A DNA stretch of 21,129 bases from RGIG3994 sp964461635 (GTDB lineage: Bacteria; Bacillota; Clostridia; Oscillospirales; CAG-272): contig CAYWVC010000023.1 in NCBI GenBank assembly GCA_964461635.1, forward strand, positions 1 to 21,129, written 5' to 3'. Positions 14,644-21,129 of this stretch are shown in pieces (the stretch's first letter is position 1; every line of letters begins with the position of its first letter). The position numbers and the translations under genes were made by a program. Below the pieces are notes generated by a model, which did no database searches, was not told the DNA's origin, and saw only the letters and a program-made list of their open reading frames with translations.

Positions 14644-15171
14644 ATGAAACTGTTGATAGCTTCGGATATACACGGCTCGGCGTATTGGTGCGAACGGTTG
14701 CTTGAACGATTTGAAAGCTCCGATGCCGAGCGACTTGTGCTCCTCGGAGACCTGCTCTACCACGGACCTCGGAACGAGCTCCCGAAGGGCTACGATCCCA
14801 AAGCCGTTACGGAAATGCTCAACGGCATAGCCGAAAAGCTGCTTTGTGTACGCGGAAATTGCGATGCGGAGGTGGACCAGATGGTGCTGAACTTCCCCAT
14901 AACTGCCGATTATGCATTCCTTGCACTTGACGGCGTACGGATATTTGCCACACACGGGCATCTGTTCTCGCCCGAAGAGCCCCCGAAGCTTTTCACAGGC
15001 GACATTTTGCTTTGCGGGCACACACACGTCCCCGCAGACCGTACCGTCGGGCATTTCAGATACCTCAATCCCGGATCGATATCGCTCCCAAAAGAAGGCA
15101 GCGGGCACTCATACCTTGTTTTCGACGGCAGCAGCTTCTCTTTTGAATCACTTGAAGAAAAAAGCCTGTAA
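14644..15171 (+). CDS. YfcE/MJ0936-type metallophosphodiesterase
   Basis: 175 aa calcineurin-like phosphoesterase with every metal-binding motif: SDIHG (Asp8, His10), LGDLLYHGPRN (Asp36), RGNCDAEVD (Asn72), THGH (His104) and GHTH (His126, His128), followed by LNPGSISLPK. YfcE-type enzymes hydrolyse phosphodiester model substrates with Mn2+ in the cytoplasm; the physiological substrate is not settled. An upstream ATG (14617) would add nine residues, but the ATG at 14644 fits the family start (MKLLIASDIHG) and an AAAGGA site. The length agrees with the family (about 160-185 aa). It has its own promoter and is followed by a TIM-barrel gene 47 bp on, probably in one transcript. Confidence 0.93.
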   Translation: MKLLIASDIHGSAYWCERLLERFESSDAERLVLLGDLLYHGPRNELPKGYDPKAVTEMLNGIAEKLLCVRGNCDAEVDQMVLNFPITADYAFLALDGVRIFATHGHLFSPEEPPKLFTGDILLCGHTHVPADRTVGHFRYLNPGSISLPKEGSGHSYLVFDGSSFSFESLEEKSL

Positions 15172-15218
15172 GAACTAAAAAATCATTATCGCCGAAAGGC
15201 GGAGAAACGGAGATCGTT

Positions 15219-16034
15219 ATGGAACTCGGAGTATTGACATCACTCAACAAAAACGTAGAAGAAAATCTTCGCAACGTTGCGGAGCTCGGATTCAACACCT
15301 GCCAGCTCAAGTGCTGGAACAGCGCGTACCTCAACGCCGAGCTTGCGGAGGTCGTCAAAAACGCCTGCGCAGAGTACGGCGTTACGGTCACTGCCTTTTG
15401 GTGCGGCTGGGACGGCGGCTTCTCATATTGGAATTTTTACGAGGGTCCGCTGTCGCTTGGGCTCGTCCCGCGTGAATACCGTGCCGAACGGACGCGAATG
15501 CTGCTGAAGGGCGCGAATTTTGCCAAGATGATCGGGGTAAGTGACGTTGTGACCCACGTGGGCTTCCTCCCCGAAAATCCGCTCTCGACCGAATACGACG
15601 AGATCTGTACCCTGTTGCGCTTTATATGCACCAAGCTGAAGGCAAACGAACAATATTTCCTTTTTGAAACCGGGCAGGAAACGCCGATAACTCTGTTGCG
15701 CACGATCGAAACGATCGGAACCGGCAACTGCGGGATCAACCTTGACCCCGCCAACCTTCTGCTCTACGGGAAAGCCAATCCGGTCGACGCGGTCGGAATC
15801 TTCGGACAGTACATACGCGGGGTTCACGCAAAGGACGGCAAATATCCCACCGACGGCAGGCACCTCGGCAAGCAGTATCCGATAGGCGAAGGCGCGGTCA
15901 ACTTCCCGTTGCTCATTTCTGCGCTTAAGGAATGTGGCTACGACGGTGCGCTGACGATTGAGCGCGAGATCTCGGGAGATCAGCAGATCAAGGATATCAT
16001 CGCCGCAAGAGATTATCTGAAAACGCTTATATAA
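15219..16034 (+). CDS. Sugar phosphate isomerase/epimerase-like TIM-barrel protein
   Basis: 271 aa of the xylose-isomerase-like / AP-endonuclease 2 TIM-barrel superfamily. Candidate metal ligands are in the usual places: Glu150 in FLFETGQE, Asp176 in NLDPANLLLYG, His203 in GVHAKDG and Glu248 in LTIEREI; His113 in THVGF is also conserved-like. Family members isomerise or epimerise sugars, inosose or keto-sugars with Mn2+ or Mg2+; the substrate cannot be read from sequence. The start follows GGAG (15209-15212). A small CGCC-GAAA-GGCG hairpin (15190-15201) lies in the leader. It is probably co-transcribed with the YfcE-like gene and ends at a clear terminator (16083-16128). Confidence 0.87.
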   Translation: MELGVLTSLNKNVEENLRNVAELGFNTCQLKCWNSAYLNAELAEVVKNACAEYGVTVTAFWCGWDGGFSYWNFYEGPLSLGLVPREYRAERTRMLLKGANFAKMIGVSDVVTHVGFLPENPLSTEYDEICTLLRFICTKLKANEQYFLFETGQETPITLLRTIETIGTGNCGINLDPANLLLYGKANPVDAVGIFGQYIRGVHAKDGKYPTDGRHLGKQYPIGEGAVNFPLLISALKECGYDGALTIEREISGDQQIKDIIAARDYLKTLI

Positions 16035-16082
16035 ACAACGGGCAAATGTGATTTTTTATCACACAAGCCGCCGGGCAGGACA

Positions 16083-16128
16083 AAAGCCCCATCACGGACG
16101 AAAATCTGTGACGGGGCTTTCTTTTTTT
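16083..16128 (+). terminator. Rho-independent terminator after the TIM-barrel gene
   Basis: AAAGCCCC (16083-16090) pairs with GGGGCTTT (16113-16120), extended by TCAC/GTGA, then CTTTTTTT. In reverse it offers only a four-T tract, so it may also weakly stop the convergent response-regulator transcript. Confidence 0.88.
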
Positions 16129-16176
16129 GTTTACCTATCCAAGCTTGCCGTGCAGCAAACAAAGGTCTGTTGCAAT

Positions 16177-16854
16177 CTATTTAATCAGTTTATATCTCAT
16201 ACACGGTCTGCCGCCGGTTGCGTAGTTGACCTCGGAGATCAAAGCACCCTTTTCAGCAAGGTGGTTGAGATAACGCCTCACCGTAACTCCCGTAAGTCCG
16301 ATGCGCTCGGCGACCTCGTCACCCGTCATCCATTTTGACGGATTCTTTTCCATTTCGTCAAGAATGGTCTGCAGGGTCTTTTCCTGTATGCCCTTGGGAT
16401 ACGGCTCGTCATTCTTTTTGTATGCGTTTTCAAAGATGTAATCAATATTCTTTTGGCTCAGTGTATCTACGTCTTTAAGGGCATCAAGATGCGAGATATA
16501 TTTATCAAGAGCTATGCGAAAACGGTCGTAGGTAAAGGGCTTGACAAGATAGTCCACCACACCGAGGTGCAAAACCTCCTCCAAAGATGCCCTGTCATTT
16601 GCCGCCGTTACCATAATAACGTCCACCGGCATCTTGTTCTTGCGTATCCGACGAAGCGTTTCAAATCCATCCATAAGGGGCATAAACACGTCGAGAATGA
16701 TCAGATCAACGTCATTCTTTTCAAGGAAATCCAACGCGCTTTTGCCGTCCCTGCATTTTCCCACAACGCGGAATGCTTTGTTGCGATTCACATACTGCTC
16801 GTTGATCATAGATACCATAGGATCGTCCTCAACGATCAAAACCTTATATTGCAT
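16177..16854 (-). CDS. CitB/DcuR-type response regulator
   Basis: 225 aa from the ATG at 16854. The receiver domain has the acidic pair Asp10/Asp11, phospho-acceptor Asp55 in LDVFMPLMDG, Thr83 and Lys105 in LVKPF. The output domain has a helix-turn-helix (about 177-200: TGDEVAERIGLTGVTVRRYL) and the ending YATGGRPCMRYKL typical of the CitB/DcuR/MalR group that controls organic-acid uptake and use. I chose the second in-frame ATG because AAGAGG is 7 nt upstream of it, while the ATG at 16860 is almost on top of that site. It lies 13 bp after the kinase stop in one operon. The likely target is the divergent SemiSWEET-like operon, which has an inverted repeat just upstream of its -35. Confidence 0.93.
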   Translation of the reverse strand: MQYKVLIVEDDPMVSMINEQYVNRNKAFRVVGKCRDGKSALDFLEKNDVDLIILDVFMPLMDGFETLRRIRKNKMPVDVIMVTAANDRASLEEVLHLGVVDYLVKPFTYDRFRIALDKYISHLDALKDVDTLSQKNIDYIFENAYKKNDEPYPKGIQEKTLQTILDEMEKNPSKWMTGDEVAERIGLTGVTVRRYLNHLAEKGALISEVNYATGGRPCMRYKLIK

Positions 16855-16867
16855 ATCCATACCTCTT

Positions 16868-18490
16868 TTATTTGTCAAAGGTCACCGTCACGGAGGTTCC
16901 CGTGCCGTACTGAGAGTCAAGCAAAATTTCACCGCCGAGATTCTCCACCAAGCACCTGACCTGATAAAGCCCCGTACCTCTTCCCTCTCCTTTTGTGGAA
17001 TAGCCGTTCTCAAACACCCTATCCTTGTTTTCTTCTTTGATGCCAACGCCCGTATCGTTTGCGGTGATCAGGAGTGCATTCGGCTTTGAATAAATACCGA
17101 AAAGCAGCTCCTTCGGCTTTTCAAGGTCAGCATTTACCTCATTCATAGCATCAAAGGCATTATCAATGAGGTTACCGATGATCGTGACCAGCGCTTCGGT
17201 CGGTATCGGATAGTCGCTTTTCGAATATGCCGAGCCCTCCTGCAAAATGAATTTAACGTTCAGCTCGGAAGCCCTTGATGTCTTACCGATCAACAACGCG
17301 GCAACGGCGGGCTCCTTGATCGCCGCCATAATCTTGCTTATGGTTTCTTTTTGCACAATTGTAATGTTCTCGATATATGCGGCGGCTTCATCGTACATTT
17401 CCATCTGTAAAAGACCGAGGATGACGTGGAGTTTATTGGTGAAATCGTGATTGTTGGCTCTCATAGAGTCCACAAGGTACCTCGTCCCCGCAAGATCTTC
17501 CATCAGCTTGGTATATTCCTCACGGTTATGAAGAATACCTACCGCACCGATTATCTCTCCGTCCTCGGTTATAGGAATACGGTCTATTATAAGATTGGTG
17601 TTCCTAAGCCTTGCATCGTGTGCGCCGAATTCCTTTTCTCCCGTCGAAAGCGTTGATTCAAACACGGCAGGATCGCAGACGGTCTCAAGCGGCCTTCCGA
17701 CAACGCTTTGTTCTGTCGGATATGCTTGACAACCGAGCATTTTGACCGCGGCACTGTTGATGAATTGCACAGAACGCTCCTTGTTGATGGCAATGACCCC
17801 CTCGGCAAGCGATTCAAGAATGTTATCTCTGACTTGGTACATAGCGGAAAACACGTCCGGCTCATAGCCGTGAAGCTTCTTTTTGATGCTTTCCGAAAGC
17901 TCTGCCGAAATAATAACCTCCATCAAAACTGCAACCACGGTGATCAACGCGAATATCAGCACTGTTGAAAGCGTTTCCTTTTTGATGGTTTCCTGCAGCA
18001 TAACCGAAATGACGAAGCCGACGTAATTCCCGTCATCATCATAGATGGCGGCATATGCACGGCGCTGCTTTCCCGAAGGACCGCTATTGTCCTCGGCATA
18101 AAAATCGGTATCGTCGAAGTTTGGGACCGTACCGTCGTATACCGTGCCGATCAGATCGTGATTGGAATGGTACAGTCTTACGTTATCGGTGCTTACAATT
18201 GAGATGGCATCAATATCCCCAAGGGATTTTTGCAACGAATCGAAATATTCGGTTAAATATTCGGAATTCGTTTCGTTTGACACGTCATCAAGTAACGGTG
18301 ATGCGGCAATCGTTTGGGATATGTTCTGAAGATTACGGTCTCGTTTTTGCGTTTCAAAATGAACGTTGATCAAAATACCGGCACCGCCAAGCACGACCGC
18401 AAGCAACAGAATAAGTATAAACTGCGTTGAAAATATTTTCTTTTGTATTTGGTGAATAGAGGTATTCCCCGTCGAACTTTCTCTTTTCAT
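16868..18490 (-). CDS. CitA/DcuS-type sensor histidine kinase
   Basis: 540 aa. Transmembrane helices at about 23-43 and 174-196 flank an extracytoplasmic PAS-like sensor. It contains RLYHSN (Arg105, His108), resembling the RxxH carboxylate-binding motif of CitA/DcuS, and basic residues at about 141-144 that could complete the site. A cytoplasmic PAS domain (about 218-325) is followed by the family's histidine box NNHDFTNKLHVILGLLQ (phospho-acceptor His348), N-box NLIDNAFDAM (440-449), DTGVGIK (479-485) and GEGRGTGLYQV. It therefore probably senses citrate, a C4-dicarboxylate or a similar anion and phosphorylates the next gene's product. It starts at the ATG at 18490 with a GGAG site 10 nt upstream; a TAAAAT box lies at 18519-18524 without a good -35. 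Confidence 0.93.
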   Translation of the reverse strand: MKRESSTGNTSIHQIQKKIFSTQFILILLLAVVLGGAGILINVHFETQKRDRNLQNISQTIAASPLLDDVSNETNSEYLTEYFDSLQKSLGDIDAISIVSTDNVRLYHSNHDLIGTVYDGTVPNFDDTDFYAEDNSGPSGKQRRAYAAIYDDDGNYVGFVISVMLQETIKKETLSTVLIFALITVVAVLMEVIISAELSESIKKKLHGYEPDVFSAMYQVRDNILESLAEGVIAINKERSVQFINSAAVKMLGCQAYPTEQSVVGRPLETVCDPAVFESTLSTGEKEFGAHDARLRNTNLIIDRIPITEDGEIIGAVGILHNREEYTKLMEDLAGTRYLVDSMRANNHDFTNKLHVILGLLQMEMYDEAAAYIENITIVQKETISKIMAAIKEPAVAALLIGKTSRASELNVKFILQEGSAYSKSDYPIPTEALVTIIGNLIDNAFDAMNEVNADLEKPKELLFGIYSKPNALLITANDTGVGIKEENKDRVFENGYSTKGEGRGTGLYQVRCLVENLGGEILLDSQYGTGTSVTVTFDK

Positions 18491-18559
18491 ATATACCGCT
18501 CCGTTGTGTACTGCTTACATTTTATCATATTTTTACTTTATTAAATAGCTTTTGAAAGT

Positions 18560-18599
18560 AAAATAAGCAAAAAACCGCAAAAAATATATTGCTTATTTT
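18560..18599. promoter_or_regulatory. Inverted repeat upstream of the SemiSWEET-like operon (candidate response-regulator site)
   Basis: AAAATAAGCAA (18560-18570) and TTGCTTATTTT (18589-18599) are perfect 11-bp arms around an 18-bp AT-rich spacer. The right arm ends 7 bp before the -35 box of the plus-strand promoter, as expected for an activator. The region lies between the kinase/regulator genes and the transporter-like gene. Confidence 0.6.
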
Positions 18600-18606
18600 G
18601 CTAAAA

Positions 18607-18635
18607 TTGATTTGTTTCCTCCGACGTGATATGCT
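18607..18635 (+). promoter_or_regulatory. Promoter of the SemiSWEET-like operon
   Basis: TTGATT (18607-18612), a 17-bp spacer and TATGCT (18630-18635). The -10 box is poor, which fits a promoter needing activation. The leader is about 28 nt. Confidence 0.6.
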
Positions 18636-18668
18636 GATAGCCACAAACATCACAAAGGAGATCATATT

Positions 18669-18953
18669 ATGGACTTCGCACCTATTCTTGAAACTGTTAT
18701 GCTGGTATGCTTTGGCTTCTCTTGGCCTATGAATCTCATTAAGGCTTATAAGGCAAAGACCGCAAAAAGCACAAGTCTGCCTTTTATCCTTCTGATCATT
18801 ACGGGCTACATAGCCGGAATTGCGGCAAAAATCGCGCTCGGAAACATCAACTACGTGTTGGTGGCGTACCTTCTCAATCTTGCTATCGTTTCGCTTAACC
18901 TCGTGGTTTACTTTCGCAACGTCGCGCTTGACAGAAAAGCCAATAAGAAGTGA
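18669..18953 (+). CDS. SemiSWEET/PQ-loop-like small membrane protein
   Basis: 94 aa with three predicted helices (about 4-22, 37-56 and 62-82). Between the first two lies SWPMNLIKAYKAKTAKSTSL (18-37), which resembles the PQ-loop region of SemiSWEETs, bacterial half-size sugar transporters that work as dimers. The third helix ends with YFRN and a basic tail, suggesting the C-terminus is cytoplasmic. The canonical PQ pair is replaced by WP-M. The start follows AAAGGAGATC. It is co-transcribed with an SGNH-like gene 14 bp on and divergent from a CitA/CitB-type two-component system. Predicted role: uptake or release of a small sugar or acid, but the substrate is unknown. Confidence 0.72.
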   Translation: MDFAPILETVMLVCFGFSWPMNLIKAYKAKTAKSTSLPFILLIITGYIAGIAAKIALGNINYVLVAYLLNLAIVSLNLVVYFRNVALDRKANKK

Positions 18954-18967
18954 AGGAGTTTACCGAT

Positions 18968-19555
18968 ATGTTTGAAAATGAAATTGCAAAATACAAATCC
19001 CTCAATCGGCTCGCGGAGTCCGACGGAACCGTAATTTTCGGCAGCACCGAGGACGTAAATATTCCCATAGGAGAATTAAAGCAGGCGTTTGCGCTGAAAG
19101 ACAATATCTACAACCGCAGCATCTCGGGGCTTGCGGTACACGATGCGGCAAAGATTTATGACGAATGCATCGCAGAGCTTCGCCCCGATACCGTTTTTCT
19201 GCACATCGGAGCAAACGACGTATCCGACTTTGAACACGGTCAAGCTGCTTTTGAGGAGGGCTACCGGGCACTTATCAAATCCATCAGAGGAAAGAACAAG
19301 CGCACGCGTATAGTGATAATATCCTTGAAAAATTATGAGAACGATACTGACGTTACAAAGCTCAACAAAAGTCTTGCATACGTTGCCGACTCCGAGAAAT
19401 GCGAATTTATGGATATTTCCGCAAAACGGGTCTGGAACGCGAAGGAAAACCAAGAGGTCACCGCTTTCCTTTACGAGCTCGGGTTTGACCGACCGTTAAG
19501 CGTCAAACGACCGATTTATAATTTGATAAACATTCTGTTCTGCTACGAAGGATAA
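18968..19555 (+). CDS. Degenerate SGNH-hydrolase-like protein
   Basis: 195 aa from the ATG at 18968, set by AAGGAG (18953-18958); an in-frame ATG at 18950 overlaps the previous stop and is less likely. The fold signature is SGNH-like: a strand followed by FGST (24-27) where GDS is expected, and block III LHIGAND (78-84). The block I Asp is missing, and block V (D..H) is not found: the C-terminal region FDRPLSVKRPIYNL has no His. The protein therefore may not be a standard esterase. I recall similar proteins beside SemiSWEET-like genes in Clostridia, so the pair is probably functional, but this needs a search. It could bind a glycan or small molecule, or use a different catalytic residue. Confidence 0.7.
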   Translation: MFENEIAKYKSLNRLAESDGTVIFGSTEDVNIPIGELKQAFALKDNIYNRSISGLAVHDAAKIYDECIAELRPDTVFLHIGANDVSDFEHGQAAFEEGYRALIKSIRGKNKRTRIVIISLKNYENDTDVTKLNKSLAYVADSEKCEFMDISAKRVWNAKENQEVTAFLYELGFDRPLSVKRPIYNLINILFCYEG

Positions 19556-19559
19556 TCAG

Positions 19560-19587
19560 AAAAAAGCGTCTGCAAAGACGCTTTTTT
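19560..19587. terminator. Bidirectional terminator between convergent genes
   Basis: A 12-bp perfect stem (19560-19571 with 19576-19587, AAAAAAGCGTCT type) with a GCAA tetraloop. It has A and T runs on both sides and serves the SGNH-like gene (stop 19555) and XRE paralogue 2 (stop 19601). Confidence 0.88.
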
Positions 19588-19600
19588 CTATACTCCGTAT

Positions 19601-20248
19601 CTAATTATCCTTGCCGTTATCAACATCGGAGGTCGACGGCTTCTTTTTGCCCGTGCGCTCGATCTTATGACTCAAAACAACGACCACCTCGGCGGGAATA
19701 CCGAGAAGGAAAAGTGCCCACGCCTCATACATATGCCACACGCAAATAAGCAAAAGAAAGACAAAGGCAAGCACCGACCATATCAGCACGGAGATTATGA
19801 TCGCGTTTTTCCGCCGTCTGCGCGTGCCCCACACCGAATTCAATATCAGCAACAAAACCGACGTAACGGGAACCGCCGCAACGAATATCAGCCAAAGGTC
19901 ATTGACCGCTCCCCGCACTATCCAGCAGACGACAAACACGACCAACGCCAAAAACCATACCGCCGCCGCCGAGATCAAGGTTATCAGCATATGATTTTTC
20001 GTTTTTCTGTTACTTGCGACTATCGGTCGGTCCCCGCCGTTATCGCTCAAAAGCCAATCGACCGTGACACCAAACATATCCGCAACCCTTTTGAGCACGA
20101 AAACGTCAGGAACCGATTCGGCGCGTTCCCACTTTGATATCGCCTTATCCGAATAATTCAATCGCTCGGCAAGCTCGGCTTGCGTCATATGCTCGGCGGC
20201 ACGCAAAGCCACAATGTTTTTCGCTATATTTTGCTTGATCTCATCCAT
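19601..20248 (-). CDS. XRE-family regulator with C-terminal membrane domain (paralogue 2)
   Basis: 215 aa. The XRE domain (about 6-66) has MTQAELAERLNYSDKAISKWERAESVPD; its recognition helix is nearly the same as in the 11311-12000 gene (YSDK[SA][VI]SKWE). Four hydrophobic helices follow (about 87-190) with the shared motifs PVTSVLLLILNSVWG.RRR, IIISVLIWS and ALFLLGIPAE, and a charged tail. The two regulators are paralogues over their full length. The ATG at 20248 follows GGAG with a 7-nt spacer, so unlike paralogue 1 this gene has a conventional leader. It is divergent from an SGNH hydrolase gene (20414), with a TCTACC palindrome (20270-20286) 22 bp before its start. I found no clear promoter for it. 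Confidence 0.87.
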   Translation of the reverse strand: MDEIKQNIAKNIVALRAAEHMTQAELAERLNYSDKAISKWERAESVPDVFVLKRVADMFGVTVDWLLSDNGGDRPIVASNRKTKNHMLITLISAAAVWFLALVVFVVCWIVRGAVNDLWLIFVAAVPVTSVLLLILNSVWGTRRRRKNAIIISVLIWSVLAFVFLLLICVWHMYEAWALFLLGIPAEVVVVLSHKIERTGKKKPSTSDVDNGKDN

Positions 20249-20269
20249 TTCTCTTCTCCGTTTCCCGGG

Positions 20270-20286
20270 CTCTACCGCCGGTAGAG
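20270..20286. promoter_or_regulatory. Operator palindrome between XRE paralogue 2 and the SGNH hydrolase gene
   Basis: CTCTACC-GCC-GGTAGAG has 7-bp perfect arms around 3 nt. Further half-sites CTCTACC (20301-20307) and ATCTACC (20324-20330) lie towards the SGNH promoter. The TCTAC half-site is offset 31 bp from the palindrome's left arm, the same as beside paralogue 1. Confidence 0.65.
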
Positions 20287-20350
20287 TGACTTTTTGGCGG
20301 CTCTACCCGACCGTTTCCCCGAAATCTACCGCACAACCCGTGCGCGTGGG

Positions 20351-20378
20351 TTTACTTTTTCCCGACGGCGGATATAAT
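20351..20378 (+). promoter_or_regulatory. Promoter of the SGNH hydrolase gene at 20414
   Basis: TTTACT (20351-20356), a 16-bp spacer and TATAAT (20373-20378); a 17-bp reading gives GTTTAC. The TATAAT lies 95 bp from the palindrome centre at 20278. Confidence 0.65.
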
Positions 20379-20413
20379 GTAATCAGCAAAGCCGTTCGGG
20401 AGGATTATTTGAT

Positions 20414-21129
20414 ATGAACACTGTCTTTATTTTAGGAGACTCAATAATGAAAGGCGTTATCTTTGCCGATGAAGGCACCGGAAACGCCGGACGATATAGA
20501 TTGTACGGTGATGACAAAAGCTTTGAGGGACTTGCCGCGCAGGGGATCGAAATACTCAACCGTTCGCGTATGGGAGCAACGATAACCTACGCCCGCGAAA
20601 AGCTCGGCAGACTTATCGGAATCAAAAGCACCGCTTCGCCCGACACGGCAGATCCGGAGCACGAAAGCATCGGCGTAATATTCGAATACGGCGGCAACGA
20701 TTGCGACCATAAATGGGCTGAAATATCCGCCGATCCGACCGCCCCGCACCGCCCCAACGTGGACCCGGACAAGTTCAGGGCTCAGTACGCCGATTGTATA
20801 ACACGAGCCAAGGATCGCGGTGCCCGTGTCGCAGTCACAAACCTCGTGCCCATAGATGCGGACAAATACTTTAATCACATCTCACGCGGCTTGTGCGGCG
20901 CAAATATCCTGCAATGGCTCGGCGACGTAAGTATGCTCTACCGTTGGCAGGAATACTACAGCAATATCGTCGAGGACGTGGCAAGAAGCTCGGGATGCCC
21001 GATAATAGATCTGCGCGGTGAATTCCTACGCTCTCACAACTACAAGCGCCTCATAAGCAACGACGGCATCCACCCCACAGCCGAGGGGCACAAGCTTGCC
21101 AGGTCGGTGATCGAAAGGTATTCCGCAGA
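20414..21129 (+). CDS. SGNH/GDSL hydrolase, 3'-truncated by window edge
   Basis: 238 codons are visible and the frame is open to the edge. All SGNH blocks are present: FILGDSIMKG (nucleophile Ser10), NRSRMGAT (block II, Gly54), IFEYGGNDCD (block III, Asn95) and SNDGIHPTAEGHKLA (block V, Asp217 and His220). There is no signal peptide, so it is predicted cytoplasmic, acting as an esterase or deacetylase on an unknown acylated substrate. The gene starts at the ATG after GGGAGG (20398-20403). It is preceded by a promoter and by TCTACC operator-like sites shared with the divergent XRE membrane regulator, which probably controls it. It is one of three SGNH-type genes in the window and differs clearly from the other two. 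Confidence 0.92.
   Translation, partial: MNTVFILGDSIMKGVIFADEGTGNAGRYRLYGDDKSFEGLAAQGIEILNRSRMGATITYAREKLGRLIGIKSTASPDTADPEHESIGVIFEYGGNDCDHKWAEISADPTAPHRPNVDPDKFRAQYADCITRAKDRGARVAVTNLVPIDADKYFNHISRGLCGANILQWLGDVSMLYRWQEYYSNIVEDVARSSGCPIIDLRGEFLRSHNYKRLISNDGIHPTAEGHKLARSVIERYSA

Overview
The window looks like chromosomal DNA from an anaerobic, gut-type Firmicute, most likely a Clostridia/Oscillospiraceae-like lineage. The reasons are near-consensus sigma-A promoters (TTGACA-17-TATAAT types), AAGGAGG-type ribosome binding sites, and the families present: a Clostridia-style ECF sigma factor with a YfbK-like vWA lipoprotein, XRE regulators with membrane tails, GT8 and CrtO-like enzymes, and an Amidase_6 protein. 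This taxonomy is inference from gene content. Coding density is high, no gap exceeds about 210 bp, and I saw no tRNA, rRNA, CRISPR array, insertion sequence or phage gene.

Layout. 1-3780 (minus): an L-rhamnose operon, rhaA-rhaB-SGNH esterase (the last truncated by the window edge), behind a clear sigma-A promoter. 3803-8381 (minus): an ECF sigma factor, its likely membrane anti-sigma factor and a vWA lipoprotein, then a Na/phosphate cotransporter whose ribosome binding site is buried in a long hairpin. The sigma gene has tandem candidate promoters, one sigma-A type and one ECF type. 8365-9832 (minus): an Amidase_6 protein and an unknown two-helix membrane protein. 9876-11293: a LexA-like XRE/S24 repressor divergent from a 102-aa membrane protein. 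11311-14573: a membrane-tailed XRE regulator divergent from a GT8 glycosyltransferase / PlsC-like acyltransferase / CrtO-like acyltransferase operon, probably making or modifying a glycolipid. 14570-16128 (plus): a YfcE-type phosphodiesterase and a sugar-phosphate isomerase/epimerase-like TIM barrel. 16177-18490 (minus): a CitA/DcuS-type two-component system, divergent from a SemiSWEET-like transporter and a degenerate SGNH-like protein (18607-19555). 19601-21129: a second, paralogous membrane-tailed XRE regulator divergent from an SGNH hydrolase that runs off the window.

The most interesting structure is regulatory. The two paralogous XRE membrane regulators have almost identical recognition helices. 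Each sits beside a divergent envelope or esterase gene behind an intergenic region of the same design: a TCTACY-N3-RGTAGA palindrome, a TCTAC half-site exactly 31 bp further on, and a divergent TATAAT box 94-95 bp from the palindrome centre. This suggests a repeated one-component signalling module. Other points of note are the SD-sequestering hairpin before the Na/phosphate cotransporter, an apparently leaderless XRE mRNA, a promoter whose -10 box lies in the loop of a 28-bp-arm palindrome, and an inverted repeat placed like an activator site between the two-component system and the SemiSWEET-like gene.
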